Source: DASRDU01 sp035560235
GTDB lineage: Bacteria > Acidobacteriota > Blastocatellia > RBC074
Length of the DNA stretch: 64,000 nt
Reading direction: 5' to 3'
Assembly: GCA_035560235.1 (NCBI GenBank)
Contig: DATMAG010000086.1
Location: 21,738 to 85,737, forward strand
Shown here: positions 47,401 to 57,538 of the stretch, piece after piece
Layout: each line of letters opens with the position of its first letter
How positions within the stretch are numbered: position 1 is the first letter of the stretch
Program-made: the position numbers and the translations under genes
The notes under the pieces: model-generated
Told to the model about the DNA's origin: nothing
Seen by the model: the letters and a program-made list of their open reading frames with translations, nothing else
The model's database searches: none

Positions 47401-49347
47401 ATGGGAACATTACTCGTTCTGCTGCTCACGCTGCTCGCCGTCGCTGACGGATGGCTGCTGACTTTTCTCGTCCTCACGCGTGCCTCGTTCTTTGCCCGGC
47501 TCTGTTATGGCGCAGTCACAGGGCTGCTCGCGCTGGCGTGGCTCAGCCTGCTGGTGTCGCTGCTGACAAGTCTCAATGGTGTTGCCGTTGCGATTACAAC
47601 GCTGGTTCTGGTTGCAGCAGGAGTTGTGCTTTGCAAAACGATTGCACCTGACCGGCTGCGCGAAGCGCTGCGCGCGGCTGCGCCGGATCGCTGGAGCGTG
47701 ATTTATTACCTCGCGTGGTCAGTTCTGCTCGGCTGGCTCTTCAGCCGCGTGGTGAGTTTCAGTGAAGACGGAATGCACACAGCGCCGATGAACAATTACG
47801 GCGACCTGCCGTTTCATTTCAGCGTCATCACTTCGTTCGCCTTTGGCGAAAACCTGCCGCCGCAGAATCCGATCTTCCACGGGCTGCCGTTCACTTATCC
47901 GTTCCTGATTGATTTTCTGACTGCGTTTTTCAGGCGCGCCGGAGCTGACTGGCCGCTCGCTTTCTTTATTGAAAACTTCACGCTCGCAATTGCGCTCGTG
48001 GGCAGCATCGAACTGCTGACGATGAAACTGACAGGCAGTCGGCTGGCAGCGCGGCTGGCTCCGGTCATTTTTTTATTCAACGGCGGATTCGGGTTCATCT
48101 GGTTTCTGCGCGATCTGGGCGGCTCACTGAGCGACATTACCGGATTTCTGACGCACCTGCCGCGCAGTTACACGATGAATCCGGAACTGCACCTGCGCTG
48201 GGGCAACATCTTTACGACGCTGCTGATTCCGCAACGCTCGCTGCTCTTCGGGCTGCCGCTGGCTGCGATGATCGCTGCGCTCTGGTGGCAGGCAGTTGAA
48301 GAAAGGCGCGGCAAGACGGAAACAGAGGATCAGGGCAAAACGGAAACACAGCAGACGCGCAATGAATCGCCGCGTCGCGCGCTGCTCGCTGCCGGAGCGC
48401 TGGCCGGGCTGATGCCGATGGCGCACGCGCACGGGTTCTTTTCAATTATCCTCGTCAGCGTGCCGCTGGCGCTGCTCTTTTTTTCCCGGGACTGGCTCTG
48501 TTTTTTCATCCCTGCCGGAGCGCTGTCACTGCCGCAGGCTCTGTGGCTGCGCGCCACGCCGACGCGCAGCTCGATGTTTGAATGGCATCCTTACTGGGAA
48601 GCGCACGATTTGTGGCTGTCGGGGCAGATGTCGTCGCTGCGGTTCTGGCTGCTCAATGCGGGCGCGTTTCTGGCGCTGCTCACAGTTGCGCTGCTCGCCA
48701 GAAAAATAGTGACTGCGCGCGTGCAGCGATTTTATCTGCCGTTTCTGCTCTGCTTCATTCTGCCGAACCTGGTGCTGCTTGCGCCCTGGGCCTGGGACAA
48801 CATCAAGGTGCTGCTCTACTGGTATCTCGCTTCGGTTCCGCTGGTCGCGGCGGTCGTGGCAAAACTGTTTTCATCAAAACTGATTACGGCGCGCATTGCA
48901 GCGGCGGCGCTGCTCATCACACTCACGCTTTCAGGCGCGGCTGATGTCGTGCGCGCACTGTCGCCGATTGAAAACGTGGTGCTCTTCAGTCAGGCCGAAC
49001 TTGACGCTGCCGAAGCTATTCGGCAGCAGACGCCGTCGCATGCGCTGATGCTGAATGCGCCGATTCACAATTCGGTCGTGGCGCTGACCGGAAGGCAGAC
49101 GCTGATGGGCTATCCCGGCCATCTGTGGACGCACGGCATTGATTACAAGGATCGTGAAAACGATGTACTGACAATCTGGCGCGGAGGCGCTGAGGCGGAA
49201 CAACTGCTGCAGCGTTACAGCGTTGATTACGTCATCATCGGCCCGGTCGAACGCAATCAGTTCGGCGCGAATGAAGGTTTCTTTGCGGCAAGGTATCAGG
49301 CCGTGGTTGATGTGGCGGGCTATCGCGTCTACCGGATCAGGCAGTAA
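47401..49347 (+). CDS. Polytopic membrane protein, GT-C glycosyltransferase-like
   Basis: 648 residues with about a dozen membrane spans (for example MGTLLVLLLTLLAVADGWLL at the start). A soluble loop follows FSEDGMHTAPMNNYGDLPFH. The C-terminal soluble tail of about 540-648 (AEAIRQQTPSHALMLNAPIH, LMGYPGHLWTHGIDYKDREN, YVIIGPVERNQFG) is typical of large membrane glycosyltransferases that use lipid-linked sugars. A clear catalytic DD/DE is not proven; EDG at about 120 is a candidate. Ends at a bidirectional terminator. Confidence 0.65.
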   Translation: MGTLLVLLLTLLAVADGWLLTFLVLTRASFFARLCYGAVTGLLALAWLSLLVSLLTSLNGVAVAITTLVLVAAGVVLCKTIAPDRLREALRAAAPDRWSVIYYLAWSVLLGWLFSRVVSFSEDGMHTAPMNNYGDLPFHFSVITSFAFGENLPPQNPIFHGLPFTYPFLIDFLTAFFRRAGADWPLAFFIENFTLAIALVGSIELLTMKLTGSRLAARLAPVIFLFNGGFGFIWFLRDLGGSLSDITGFLTHLPRSYTMNPELHLRWGNIFTTLLIPQRSLLFGLPLAAMIAALWWQAVEERRGKTETEDQGKTETQQTRNESPRRALLAAGALAGLMPMAHAHGFFSIILVSVPLALLFFSRDWLCFFIPAGALSLPQALWLRATPTRSSMFEWHPYWEAHDLWLSGQMSSLRFWLLNAGAFLALLTVALLARKIVTARVQRFYLPFLLCFILPNLVLLAPWAWDNIKVLLYWYLASVPLVAAVVAKLFSSKLITARIAAAALLITLTLSGAADVVRALSPIENVVLFSQAELDAAEAIRQQTPSHALMLNAPIHNSVVALTGRQTLMGYPGHLWTHGIDYKDRENDVLTIWRGGAEAEQLLQRYSVDYVIIGPVERNQFGANEGFFAARYQAVVDVAGYRVYRIRQ

Positions 49348-49366
49348 AGAGAGTCAGGTGATGAAT

Positions 49367-49415
49367 CGGGCGGTTCAGCGCAGAAAAAATCTGTGCTGAA
49401 CCGCCCGATGTTTTT
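49367..49415. terminator. Bidirectional terminator between convergent genes
   Basis: A 17-bp arm at 49367-49383 (CGGGCGGTTCAGCGCAG) pairs with 49391-49407 with one mismatch. Loop AAAAAAT on plus; downstream ATGTTTTTATC. Serves both the plus gene ending at 49347 and the minus gene ending at 49425. Confidence 0.85.
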
Positions 49416-49424
49416 ATCTGCCTT

Positions 49425-52400
49425 TCAGCACGTCGGCGGAAAGACCGGCATCCGCAGCGTGGCGGATGTGGTCAGCGTCAGAGCGTGCAGGTTGTGCCCC
49501 TGATTGTAAGAAGAGGGACTGGTCGTGGCGTTCGGATTGAAATTGATGGCCACGCCGATCAGCGCGACATCATCCGCGCCCCATAGTTTCATCCAGCCTG
49601 TATGGCCTGCCGGAATCACCTGATTCAGACGCGGCGTGGTGCGCGGGAAATTGCCTGACAGGGTCTGCCGGAACTGACAACTGCTCGCGCCGAATCCGAA
49701 GCTGTAGGAGCTCTCCAGGTCGTTGTAAAGCAGTCCGAAGACCTGCCCGACCGGATTCAGGCTCGTACTGAGGCTGCCGCCGAGGCGATCCAGCACAAGG
49801 ACTGTCGAGTTGCCATCAGAGGGGCTCGCAATGCTGTCGAGCGCCAGCGCGCGCGGCAGTGCGGCATAGGCTACGTTATCGAAACTCAGCGTTGCGGCCG
49901 TCGCGCTCGTGTCGCAGTTGAAATTCGCTGTCGGCTGCAGCGCCGGAACAAACTGCGCTTTGAGACTGGAGGCGTGGCCTGAAGCCAGCTTCACATACTC
50001 ATCTCCGATCAGATGATTGAAATTCACCGGACACCCGGTCAGACAGTCCACCGCTACCGCGATCAGATAACCCGTCACGCCCGGATCAACATCCGAAGCG
50101 AGCAGACTGATTGTCTGATTCGGCGTCAGACAGACATATGAATCGGACACTGCACAGTTGCTGCCATCAATGAAAAAGAGATGCACGCAGGCCGTGCGCT
50201 GCGGGTTGGTGTTGGCCAGATTGAACCGCGTGTTCTCAGTGTTCGGATTGGACGCGCTCGAAGTATAGAACGGCCAGATCAGCACTGACCCGCCGCCGCC
50301 CTGATCGTCACTGCCGCCGCCCGCAGGCGGCTCAAGACGCGTGTCCGTGTCGCTTGCGGTGTTGTTGCTCGTGTTCTGTTCGACGACTCCGGGCGGCGCG
50401 GTCACTGTCGCCCGGTTGGTAATCGCGCCAGTGGCATTGTCAGAAATTCGCACGCGCAAAGTGAACGAAGCCGTCGCGCCGCTGCGCAGGGTCACGGTCG
50501 TGGCGATGCTGCCGGTGCCGCTCGGCGCGCCGCAGGCATTGACGACGGCTCCGCTGCCCGGCGCTGTAATCGCGCACGACCAGGTGGCGCTCGTCACCGC
50601 CGACGGCAGATTGTCAGTGACTGTGGCTCCGGTCACATCGCTCGGCCCGTTGTTGGTGACGTTAATGCGATAGATCAGCGTGTCGCCAGGGATGTAATTG
50701 AACTGCCCGTCGGTTTTGGTGATTGACAGATCGGCCTGCGGCACCGGCGTATCAGTGTCGCTCGCGATGTTGTTGTTCAGGTTCGTTTCAGTCACTCCGG
50801 GCGGCGCGCTGACAGTGGCAGTGTTGACGAGCGGCCCGCTCGCGCCTGACGCGACGTTCGCCGTCAGCGTGAAGGTCGCAGCCGCGCCGCGCCGCAGCGT
50901 GACGGTGGTGTTGATGTTGCCCGCGCCGCTGGCCGCGCCACAGGCGTTGATGACCGAACCGGTTCCCTGCGCGGTGATCGCACACGTCCAAGCCGCGCCG
51001 GTGAGCGTCGCAGGCAGGTTGTCAGCGACCGCTGCGTTCGTGACATCGCTCGGCCCGTTGTTGCTGACGACGATGGTGTATGTCAGAGCGCCGCCGGGCA
51101 GGTAGCTGGTCTGGCCGTCTGTTTTCGTGATGGCCAGATCAGTTTCAGGATTCGGCGCATCAGTGTCGGTCGCGGTGTTATTGCTGAGATTCGTTTCGAC
51201 CACGCCGGAAGCCGTCACCGTCGCAGTGTTGACGAGCGGCCCGCTCGCGCCCGAACCGATTGAAGCAGTCAGCGTGAAAGTTGCAGATGCCCCCTTGTTG
51301 AGCGTGACCGTCGTATTGATATTGCCCGTGCCGCTGGCCGCGCCGCACGCATTGACGAGCGAGCCTGAACCCGGCGCGGTGATCGCGCACGTCCACGCTG
51401 CGCCGGTTATCTGCGGCGGCAGCACATCGCTGACTGTTGCACTGGCAACATCGCTCGGCCCGTTGTTGGTGACTACTATGCTGTAAGTCGTCTGCCCGCC
51501 CGGCGTGTATGTTGTCCGGTTGTCGGTCTTGGTAATGGCCAGATCAGCCTCCGGCCCGAAGCCGAAATCGAAGGTGTGATCGCTTGCGCCCGCTGCGCCG
51601 GTTGTGACGCTGGCGACGGCGAAGCTGCCGTTCATCACGCCGTTGGAATCAATCGCGCGGTTCGCGCCCGTCAGCGCCTTCGTCAATGGCAGTCCGCTGA
51701 GCGTCGCCTGCGATTTGTCAATCTGCACCTTGTAATTCGTTCCCGGGTTGAGGCCGCCCGGCACCGTCGTACTGTTGAAAAAGTAGTTGCCGCCCGAATC
51801 GGTCACGGTCGAGTCGAGCGGATTGCCGTTCGTATCGCACAACACGACGGTCACGCCCTGAATGCCTTCCTCGTTGGCGTCCTGCAGGCCGTTGCCGTTG
51901 CGGTCGCGCCAGACGCGATTGCCGATTTCAATCGGCGCGGGATTGCAGAGCGCCGCCATTCCGCCGAGTCCGTTGGCCTTGCCGAACGTGGTCAGCGAAG
52001 CCGGATAGACGAGATACGATTTAGTCTGCGTGCCGCTCGCGTTGCTGAACCAGCGCACGCCGCCTTCATACACCTGCACGAGCGGATCGAAGACAGAGCT
52101 GACGACATCGGGATAACCCGGCAGTTGCAGCAGGGTGCCCATCCCGAGTTCGTCGTGCAGCGCGATGCGAAAATCATCGAAGTAATATTCACCGCCGCCC
52201 GGCCCCTGACCATTGCCTGCGCCGCCGGTCGCCGGGCCGCCCGCCGCGGCGTTGTTTTCAATCGTCCATCCGCCCGTTCCGTTCGGCGCAGCGCGCAGAA
52301 TGTCGCCTGCAGTGATGCCGTTGTACAGAATCGGATCGTTCGGATTCGGGCTGCCCGCCTCGCGCCCGGTCTGATCGCCGTAACGATCACGCAGACCGAT

Positions 52401-53831
52401 GATCATCGCGCCGCGATCAAAGGCGATGTCAGAAAGGATCGGCTGCGGATAAGCAGGCAGACAGAGATTGCCAAAGCCCGGCGTCGGACACGGCACTGAA
52501 CCGAAATCGGCGGCAAAGGTTCCGGCCCAGGGCCGCCACGCTGCCGGAATGTTGTTGGTGATGTACGCCCTGCCGCGCGGATAGTTGAGCGGAAACTGCA
52601 GCACGGGCGTTGCATTGAACGTGTTGGTTGAGGGATCAAAAGCGTAAACCGCCGCGCGCAGATCATTCGCGTTCTGCGATGACTGCGCCGTGCAGACCGT
52701 TCCGACATAGACTTTGCCGTCGCTGACGCCAAGTCCGAATGGCCGCACATCGCTCGGACTGGAACACTGCAGCGTCGTCGGCACCGCAACTCTGGTTACG
52801 CCCGCCGCAGTCGAAGGCGCGGTCGGCGGCGTGCCAATCGGAATTTTATAGAGTTCGCGCGAAGCGAGATTGATTGTGTAAAGCGTCTGTTCGTCTTCGG
52901 AAAGTTTCAGACCGCCGAGCGCGACTTTGCCGACAGCATCGAACGAGTTCGGATCGCGGAAGAAATCGGTTCCAGCCGGATGCGGATCAGTTCCGGTCAC
53001 GCTCGCGCCGAGCAGCGCGTTGAGATCGAGAAAGAGGCTCACATTCGGGTTCGCGCCGGTCACGTTCGTGATCCGGTAAATCGCACCCGTGCCGCCCGGC
53101 CCGAAACCGGAATGCCGCTTCATAAACGCGCTGGCAAACAGACTGCCCGAAGCGCGCTGCCACGCCACGCCGAAAGTCGGCCCGACCTGTTTGCTCGTCG
53201 CAATGTGATAAGGCGGCATCGGGCTGTCACCGACTGAATTGTAAGGGAAACCCACAATGACCGGATCATTCGCCGCCGGTCCGTTCATTGCGTCACCGAA
53301 AACAAAGCAGCTTGTCGCCATCACCGGGTTGTTCTGACAGTACTGCGAAGCGCAGACCAGACTGAGATTCACGCTCGTCGCATTCGGCGTCGAAACGAAC
53401 TGCACAGTCGTTGACGACCCTTTCACTCCCGGCGCGGTCGGCCCCGGTTGAAAGCCCGCCGGAATGCCGGTGAACTCCACGCGATAGGGGCCGCTGCCGA
53501 CAACAGGCAGCGAAAAATCGCCGGTCGCGCCGCTCACAGTAGTTCCGGCTGCCACGCCGTTCGCGTCGTAAGCTGTCACCGTGACGCCCGCCACGCCGAC
53601 ATCCACGGCCACGCCAATCGTGCCTGCGCCGTTGTTATTGATGACCGAAGTCGTATCCTGCAGGCCGTTCGCGTTGTAGTCGTGAAAGACAGTCCCGGTC
53701 ATAATCCCTGCAGGCATCAGGTAACTGCGCCACGCCAGGACAGTCGCCTGCCGACCCGCCGCCACGCAGAAACCGCCGAGCGTGACCGCGGTCATCACGA
53801 CTATCAGAAAGAGCCTCCTGCGCGCGGTCAT
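49425..53831 (-). CDS. Very large exported surface protein with SdrD_B-like and three DUF11 domains
   Basis: About 1468 residues from the ATG at 53831, which gives a compact signal peptide (MTARRRLFLIVVMTAVTLGG). In-frame starts at 53909 and 53954 would add a long N-tail. After an SdrD_B-like module (GTVFHDYNANGLQDTTSVIN) comes a region of about 160-600 that reads like a beta-propeller (LGGLKLSEDEQTLYTINLAS). A second SdrD_B module (IEIGNRVWRDRNGNGLQDAN), three DUF11 repeats of about 120 residues starting ADLAITKTD/ADLSITKTD, and a C-terminal domain with several Cys follow. No sortase or PEP-CTERM sorting signal. Probably a cell-surface or secreted adhesin-like protein. Confidence 0.82.
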   Translation of the reverse strand: MTARRRLFLIVVMTAVTLGGFCVAAGRQATVLAWRSYLMPAGIMTGTVFHDYNANGLQDTTSVINNNGAGTIGVAVDVGVAGVTVTAYDANGVAAGTTVSGATGDFSLPVVGSGPYRVEFTGIPAGFQPGPTAPGVKGSSTTVQFVSTPNATSVNLSLVCASQYCQNNPVMATSCFVFGDAMNGPAANDPVIVGFPYNSVGDSPMPPYHIATSKQVGPTFGVAWQRASGSLFASAFMKRHSGFGPGGTGAIYRITNVTGANPNVSLFLDLNALLGASVTGTDPHPAGTDFFRDPNSFDAVGKVALGGLKLSEDEQTLYTINLASRELYKIPIGTPPTAPSTAAGVTRVAVPTTLQCSSPSDVRPFGLGVSDGKVYVGTVCTAQSSQNANDLRAAVYAFDPSTNTFNATPVLQFPLNYPRGRAYITNNIPAAWRPWAGTFAADFGSVPCPTPGFGNLCLPAYPQPILSDIAFDRGAMIIGLRDRYGDQTGREAGSPNPNDPILYNGITAGDILRAAPNGTGGWTIENNAAAGGPATGGAGNGQGPGGGEYYFDDFRIALHDELGMGTLLQLPGYPDVVSSVFDPLVQVYEGGVRWFSNASGTQTKSYLVYPASLTTFGKANGLGGMAALCNPAPIEIGNRVWRDRNGNGLQDANEEGIQGVTVVLCDTNGNPLDSTVTDSGGNYFFNSTTVPGGLNPGTNYKVQIDKSQATLSGLPLTKALTGANRAIDSNGVMNGSFAVASVTTGAAGASDHTFDFGFGPEADLAITKTDNRTTYTPGGQTTYSIVVTNNGPSDVASATVSDVLPPQITGAAWTCAITAPGSGSLVNACGAASGTGNINTTVTLNKGASATFTLTASIGSGASGPLVNTATVTASGVVETNLSNNTATDTDAPNPETDLAITKTDGQTSYLPGGALTYTIVVSNNGPSDVTNAAVADNLPATLTGAAWTCAITAQGTGSVINACGAASGAGNINTTVTLRRGAAATFTLTANVASGASGPLVNTATVSAPPGVTETNLNNNIASDTDTPVPQADLSITKTDGQFNYIPGDTLIYRINVTNNGPSDVTGATVTDNLPSAVTSATWSCAITAPGSGAVVNACGAPSGTGSIATTVTLRSGATASFTLRVRISDNATGAITNRATVTAPPGVVEQNTSNNTASDTDTRLEPPAGGGSDDQGGGGSVLIWPFYTSSASNPNTENTRFNLANTNPQRTACVHLFFIDGSNCAVSDSYVCLTPNQTISLLASDVDPGVTGYLIAVAVDCLTGCPVNFNHLIGDEYVKLASGHASSLKAQFVPALQPTANFNCDTSATAATLSFDNVAYAALPRALALDSIASPSDGNSTVLVLDRLGGSLSTSLNPVGQVFGLLYNDLESSYSFGFGASSCQFRQTLSGNFPRTTPRLNQVIPAGHTGWMKLWGADDVALIGVAINFNPNATTSPSSYNQGHNLHALTLTTSATLRMPVFPPTC

Positions 53832-54348
53832 TTGCCGCCCTGCCCGCTGTGTATGTGCAATGCGGCGGGTAGCAGAGTGCGATGAAAACGTGTGATTGAG
53901 TGAGGACATGGTTTTGAGACTTTCGTGAATCCGGCCGGTGTCGGAGGATGACACTTCCAGCCGCCCGCAGTGCGGGCAATAAGTGAACGAACAGAACAGT
54001 GCTGACAGGGCGCATTCCGCCGAATGGGGGGAAACCAGCGAATTGATGAATCAGACTGTGACTGCGCCCTGGAACTGCTGCGCAGGATGACCAGTCTTCA
54101 ATGCCCAGTGAATGCGGGAGGTAAACCAGTGAAGGTCATCGGGGCCTGCTGCCGGATGTGAGATAAGCCCCTTGCAGTGCTGAATTCGAAAGCGCCCGAA
54201 GTTTACGACGCTGCCGGAGATGAGGTCAACCGAAATATCGGCAGCCGGCACGCTGCTCGTCGGCCTGCTGGTCTTCTGCTGACAGCCTCTGTAAAATCGC
54301 CCCGGTTGCCACGCACAATCTCTCAACCCGAGGAGCCTCAATCAGCTC
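53832..54348. other. 517-bp divergent intergenic region
   Basis: It holds the possible 5' extension of the surface-protein gene (to 53954), a 7-bp palindrome GCCCGCA-G-TGCGGGC at 53963-53977 and a possible -10 box TAAAAT near 54290 for the downstream gene. CGAGGAG at 54329-54335 is the ribosome site of the next gene. No convincing gene is seen. Confidence 0.4.
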
Positions 54349-55437
54349 ATGAACCAGACCGAAACCGCCGCAGAAAATTACCTCGAACGATTCAACGGCG
54401 TCAGAAACATGATCGGCAATACGCCGCTGCTGGCCGTGCATTTCAAATTCAGAGGTCGCCGCCGGGTGATCTATGCCAAGGCCGAACACCTGAATCTGAC
54501 CGGCAGCATCAAGGATCGCATGGCCTTTTACATTCTGAAGAAGGCGTATCAGGAAGGCCGCATCCGGCCCGGCGACATCATTGCCGAAGCGACGAGCGGC
54601 AACACCGGCATCGCCTTTTCGGCCATTGGCCGCGCGCTCGGTCATCCGGTCATCATCTTCATGCCCGACTGGATGAGTCCTGAACGGGTCGCGCTGATTC
54701 GCAGCTTCGGCGCTGACATCATTCCCGTCAGCCGCGAACAGGGCGGCTTTCTCGGCAGCATTCGCCTGACCGAAGAGCTCGCCGCCGAAAAGGGCAATGT
54801 TTTTCTGCCGCGCCAGTTTTCAAATTCAGCCAACGTCGAAGCCCACGCCCACACCACCGGCCCTGAAATATGGGCGCAGCTTCGCACGCACCGGATCAAA
54901 CCCGATGCCTTTGTGGCCGGAGTCGGCACGGGCGGCACGATTATGGGCGCGGGCGAGTATCTGCGCGAACAGAACCCGCAGATTCGCCTGCATCCGATTG
55001 AACCGCTCGAATCACCAACCCTGTCAACCGGCCACAAGGTCGGTCATCACCGCATTCAGGGGGTCTCGGATGAATTCATTCCCGCGATTGTCGAACTCGA
55101 CAAACTCGACAAAGTCATCAGCGTGCCTGACGGCGATGCGATTCTGATGGCGCAGAAACTGGCCCACGCGCTCGGCTTGGCCGTCGGCATCTCATCCGGA
55201 GCCAATTTCATCGGCGCGCTGATGGCGCAGAACGAAATGGACGCTGACGCCGTAGTAACGACCGTTTTTGCGGACGACAACAAAAAATATCTCAGCACCG
55301 ACCTGCTCAGAAACGAGCCGGTCAGAGACGGCTACCTGACGCCTGAAATCGAACTGACGCATTACGAAGCCTTGCGGCGCGACTGCTCGCTGTGCCTTGA
55401 CCCCGAAGTCATCACGCATTTTTCGTTTGCTTCCTGA
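54349..55437 (+). CDS. Cysteine synthase family PLP enzyme
   Basis: 362 residues, fold-type II. PLP Lys55 lies in NLTGSIKDRMAFYIL; the phosphate/substrate loops are EATSGNTGIAFSAIGRALGH and AGVGTGGTIMGAGEYLRE; ISSGANFIGAL is the late conserved Ser region. It makes cysteine from O-acetylserine or, alternatively, is the CBS catalytic core without the regulatory domains. The C-terminal tail after 320 (YEALRRDCSLCLDPEVITHF) has a CxxC and is longer than in CysK, so the exact substrate is open. Confidence 0.85.
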   Translation: MNQTETAAENYLERFNGVRNMIGNTPLLAVHFKFRGRRRVIYAKAEHLNLTGSIKDRMAFYILKKAYQEGRIRPGDIIAEATSGNTGIAFSAIGRALGHPVIIFMPDWMSPERVALIRSFGADIIPVSREQGGFLGSIRLTEELAAEKGNVFLPRQFSNSANVEAHAHTTGPEIWAQLRTHRIKPDAFVAGVGTGGTIMGAGEYLREQNPQIRLHPIEPLESPTLSTGHKVGHHRIQGVSDEFIPAIVELDKLDKVISVPDGDAILMAQKLAHALGLAVGISSGANFIGALMAQNEMDADAVVTTVFADDNKKYLSTDLLRNEPVRDGYLTPEIELTHYEALRRDCSLCLDPEVITHFSFAS

Positions 55438-55455
55438 CTGCGGTTTACAAAGCAA

Positions 55456-55490
55456 AAGGCCAACGCTGCGTAATCATCAGCGTTGGCCTT
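55456..55490. terminator. Terminator after the cysteine synthase gene
   Basis: AAGGCCAACGCTG (55456-55468) pairs perfectly with CAGCGTTGGCCTT (55478-55490), with a 9-base loop. Flanked by AAAA and TTAAA, it can act for both convergent genes. Confidence 0.85.
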
Positions 55491-55527
55491 AAACGAAGCG
55501 ATGTTACCTCTGACGCTGTAGCGAACA

Positions 55528-56547
55528 TCAATGCACAGTAACAAGAATTACATCCCAAGCCCACCGCCCGACTTGAGCGCCCTGCGCATCTTTCACTTTG
55601 GCTCTGTACCTGAACTGATTTCCATACTGGTCTGTGCGCTTTGATTCCTTGAAGTCCAAATCCAGAATGGCCACGCCCAAAGATGGTAAGGTGTAAAGTT
55701 CAGTTGGCTCTGAAATACCATTATGATTGAGGTCTTGCCAGAGGCGCAGAGAGTTGAAAATTGCGTCTCTGCTGTCAATTTGACTATCTCCATTACCACC
55801 ATTGGCTGGCTTATCGTATTCTGCCAATGCAAGAAATCCGTTCTGGTTTGGTGAATATGGTTGTGGCGTAATGTTGCCGAACAATTCCTGACCATTATCT
55901 ATGACGCCATTTCCATTACGGTCGAGAACCAGAAGAGCGTCATCCTCACCCCTTCCTGTCCACCCCATGGTCAGAAGCCTTCCATTTCCATCAAAGTCAA
56001 ACCTGACCGGGTCTGTCAGGCCAGTTAGATGAAAGCCATTTCCTGCAATATCGATTATTATTGGAGAGGTTAGGCAGTCTACATCATCAAAGTCAACATC
56101 TCCGTCAAGATCATTATCAAGGCCATCGTTGCAGTTATTGTACTGGCGACCTTCAGGAGAAGGGCCATCCGGACAATTCTGGCAGCAATTCGGTTTATCG
56201 CCCGAGGCAACTCCAATCCTATCTTCCTTAGCACAGTAGTAAGCAAAGGATGACCCACCATCGCTGTCGCATTTGAGCTCTTGCCCCTCAATAATGTAAG
56301 AACCATCCCCGCAATAATTCGGTGGCTACTCGTATAGAGTTGTTTGCGGGTCATAGTAAGTACAATATTTCTGTGCCGGGGGTTTGCAGGTCATGTAAGC
56401 GACCTTCTTTCTATCTACATTTACTACAACTTCGCATCTGTTTGTTCCACACCGTTGTTCTGCACTGCCAGTCATCAGAGTCACGGCTACCAAGGTAAAA
56501 ACTGCGGCAGTCAGAAAGCAAAATTTTAGCTGAGTATTCATTCGCAT
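55528..56547 (-). pseudogene. Exported MopE/EF-hand-type protein gene split by one amber codon
   Basis: One frame runs from ATG 56547 to the stop at 55528 (340 codons), broken only by TAG at 56328-56326. Part 1: signal peptide (MRMNTQLKFCFLTAAVFTLV) and Cys-rich start, 73 codons. After the TAG the frame continues sensibly: PPNYCGDGSYIIEGQELKCD, then the MopE-type metal motif YNNCNDGLDNDLDGDVDFDD with DC, TSPIIIDIAGNGFHLTGL, and an EF-hand-like loop LVLDRNGNGVIDNGQELFGN. Base composition is more AT-rich than neighbours. A true product would be an extracellular calcium-binding protein. Confidence 0.75.
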
Positions 56548-56554
56548 AAATAGA

Positions 56555-57322
56555 CTATCTTCCTTTTACTTCCTTGATTGCACGATCCAGTTCTTTCTCT
56601 AGCTCATCAACACCATAATCTTTATTGGCTTTGGCCAACCTTGCACGAACTGAAGCAATGCCAAGCTGATAGCCGCTGATCCATTCAGCAGATTTGTCTT
56701 TCTCAGGTGGAAACCGATTGATAATCTCCTGGTCAATGCCCATCCTCAAACTCTCCACCAAATTTTCAGGCACTGAATGCTCTTTCTTTTGCTGAAAGAA
56801 ACTAACCGCAGCTTTGACTCCGGCATGTATCCCGCTGATTTTTTCACGAGTTCTGGTCAAGTCTGGCCCCAGAAATTCACCGTTATCAAACTCGACCACA
56901 TCAACAGAGAGTTTAACTTCAATCACAGGCTCTGAAGACCCGTGACTACTCATCTCCCCAGTTTTAGTTTGCCCGGGCTGAAGGAAAGAATTTCCAGATC
57001 TGATGATCTGGCAGTCCTGTGCAATAAAATTGGAATGAGCAGTTGTGAAGCTATATCGAATTGTGTAGGCACGGACTGCCCGCTGCCCATCATTGGAAAG
57101 CAGGTATTCAATTCTTGGTCGTGAAGGATTGGTTGAATCAATGCTGGTAATAACAATTTTGAGTGGCAGTTCAGGCTGTAATTCGACTTGAACTACAGGT
57201 GGCGGCATTTTCCCCTTTGGTTCCTGAGCAGCACCGCTGGAATTGAAGAATTTCGGAGCAATCAGAAATCCTGTGAAGGCCATGCAGGATAACCCGAAGC
57301 CAACAAAAAATCGCTTCTTCAT
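56555..57322 (-). CDS. Exported hypothetical protein in AT-richer patch
   Basis: 255 residues from ATG 57322 (MKKRFFVGFGLSCMAFTGFL), an N-terminal signal/anchor helix. Then a Pro-rich stretch (KGKMPPPVVQVELQPELPLK), a beta domain of about 50-140 (RIEYLLSNDGQRAVRAYTIR) and a helical, charged C-terminus (ARLAKANKDYGVDELEKELD). AGAGGTGAGC precedes the start. Family not recognised. It lies 7 bp upstream of the amber-split gene on the same strand, with the same composition, so the two probably arrived together. Confidence 0.65.
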   Translation of the reverse strand: MKKRFFVGFGLSCMAFTGFLIAPKFFNSSGAAQEPKGKMPPPVVQVELQPELPLKIVITSIDSTNPSRPRIEYLLSNDGQRAVRAYTIRYSFTTAHSNFIAQDCQIIRSGNSFLQPGQTKTGEMSSHGSSEPVIEVKLSVDVVEFDNGEFLGPDLTRTREKISGIHAGVKAAVSFFQQKKEHSVPENLVESLRMGIDQEIINRFPPEKDKSAEWISGYQLGIASVRARLAKANKDYGVDELEKELDRAIKEVKGR

Positions 57323-57538
57323 AAGCTCACCTCTTCTGAACGGATTCAACAAAACAAGGTATCTGCCGAGGGAGTGGACTTTATGCAGGCTGCCTTGCAC
57401 TGAGTTCAAGTGAATGATGGGATTATATTGAAATGAAAAAAAAATCAAGAGAATTTTTCAGAAGTGGGAAGGATGTTGCGATCCGGATAAAAAAGTCCGG
57501 CTTGACTCATCTCAACTGCCCGCCTAATCTCGCCTGCG

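Noticed and set aside
51576..52499. 307-codon plus ORF inside the surface-protein gene
   Set aside because: Antisense shadow of the repeat-rich minus gene; no ribosome site and no recognisable protein features.
54051..54341. Minus ORF of 96 codons upstream of the cysteine synthase gene
   Set aside because: Lies in the divergent control region, no ribosome site, composition typical of chance frames.
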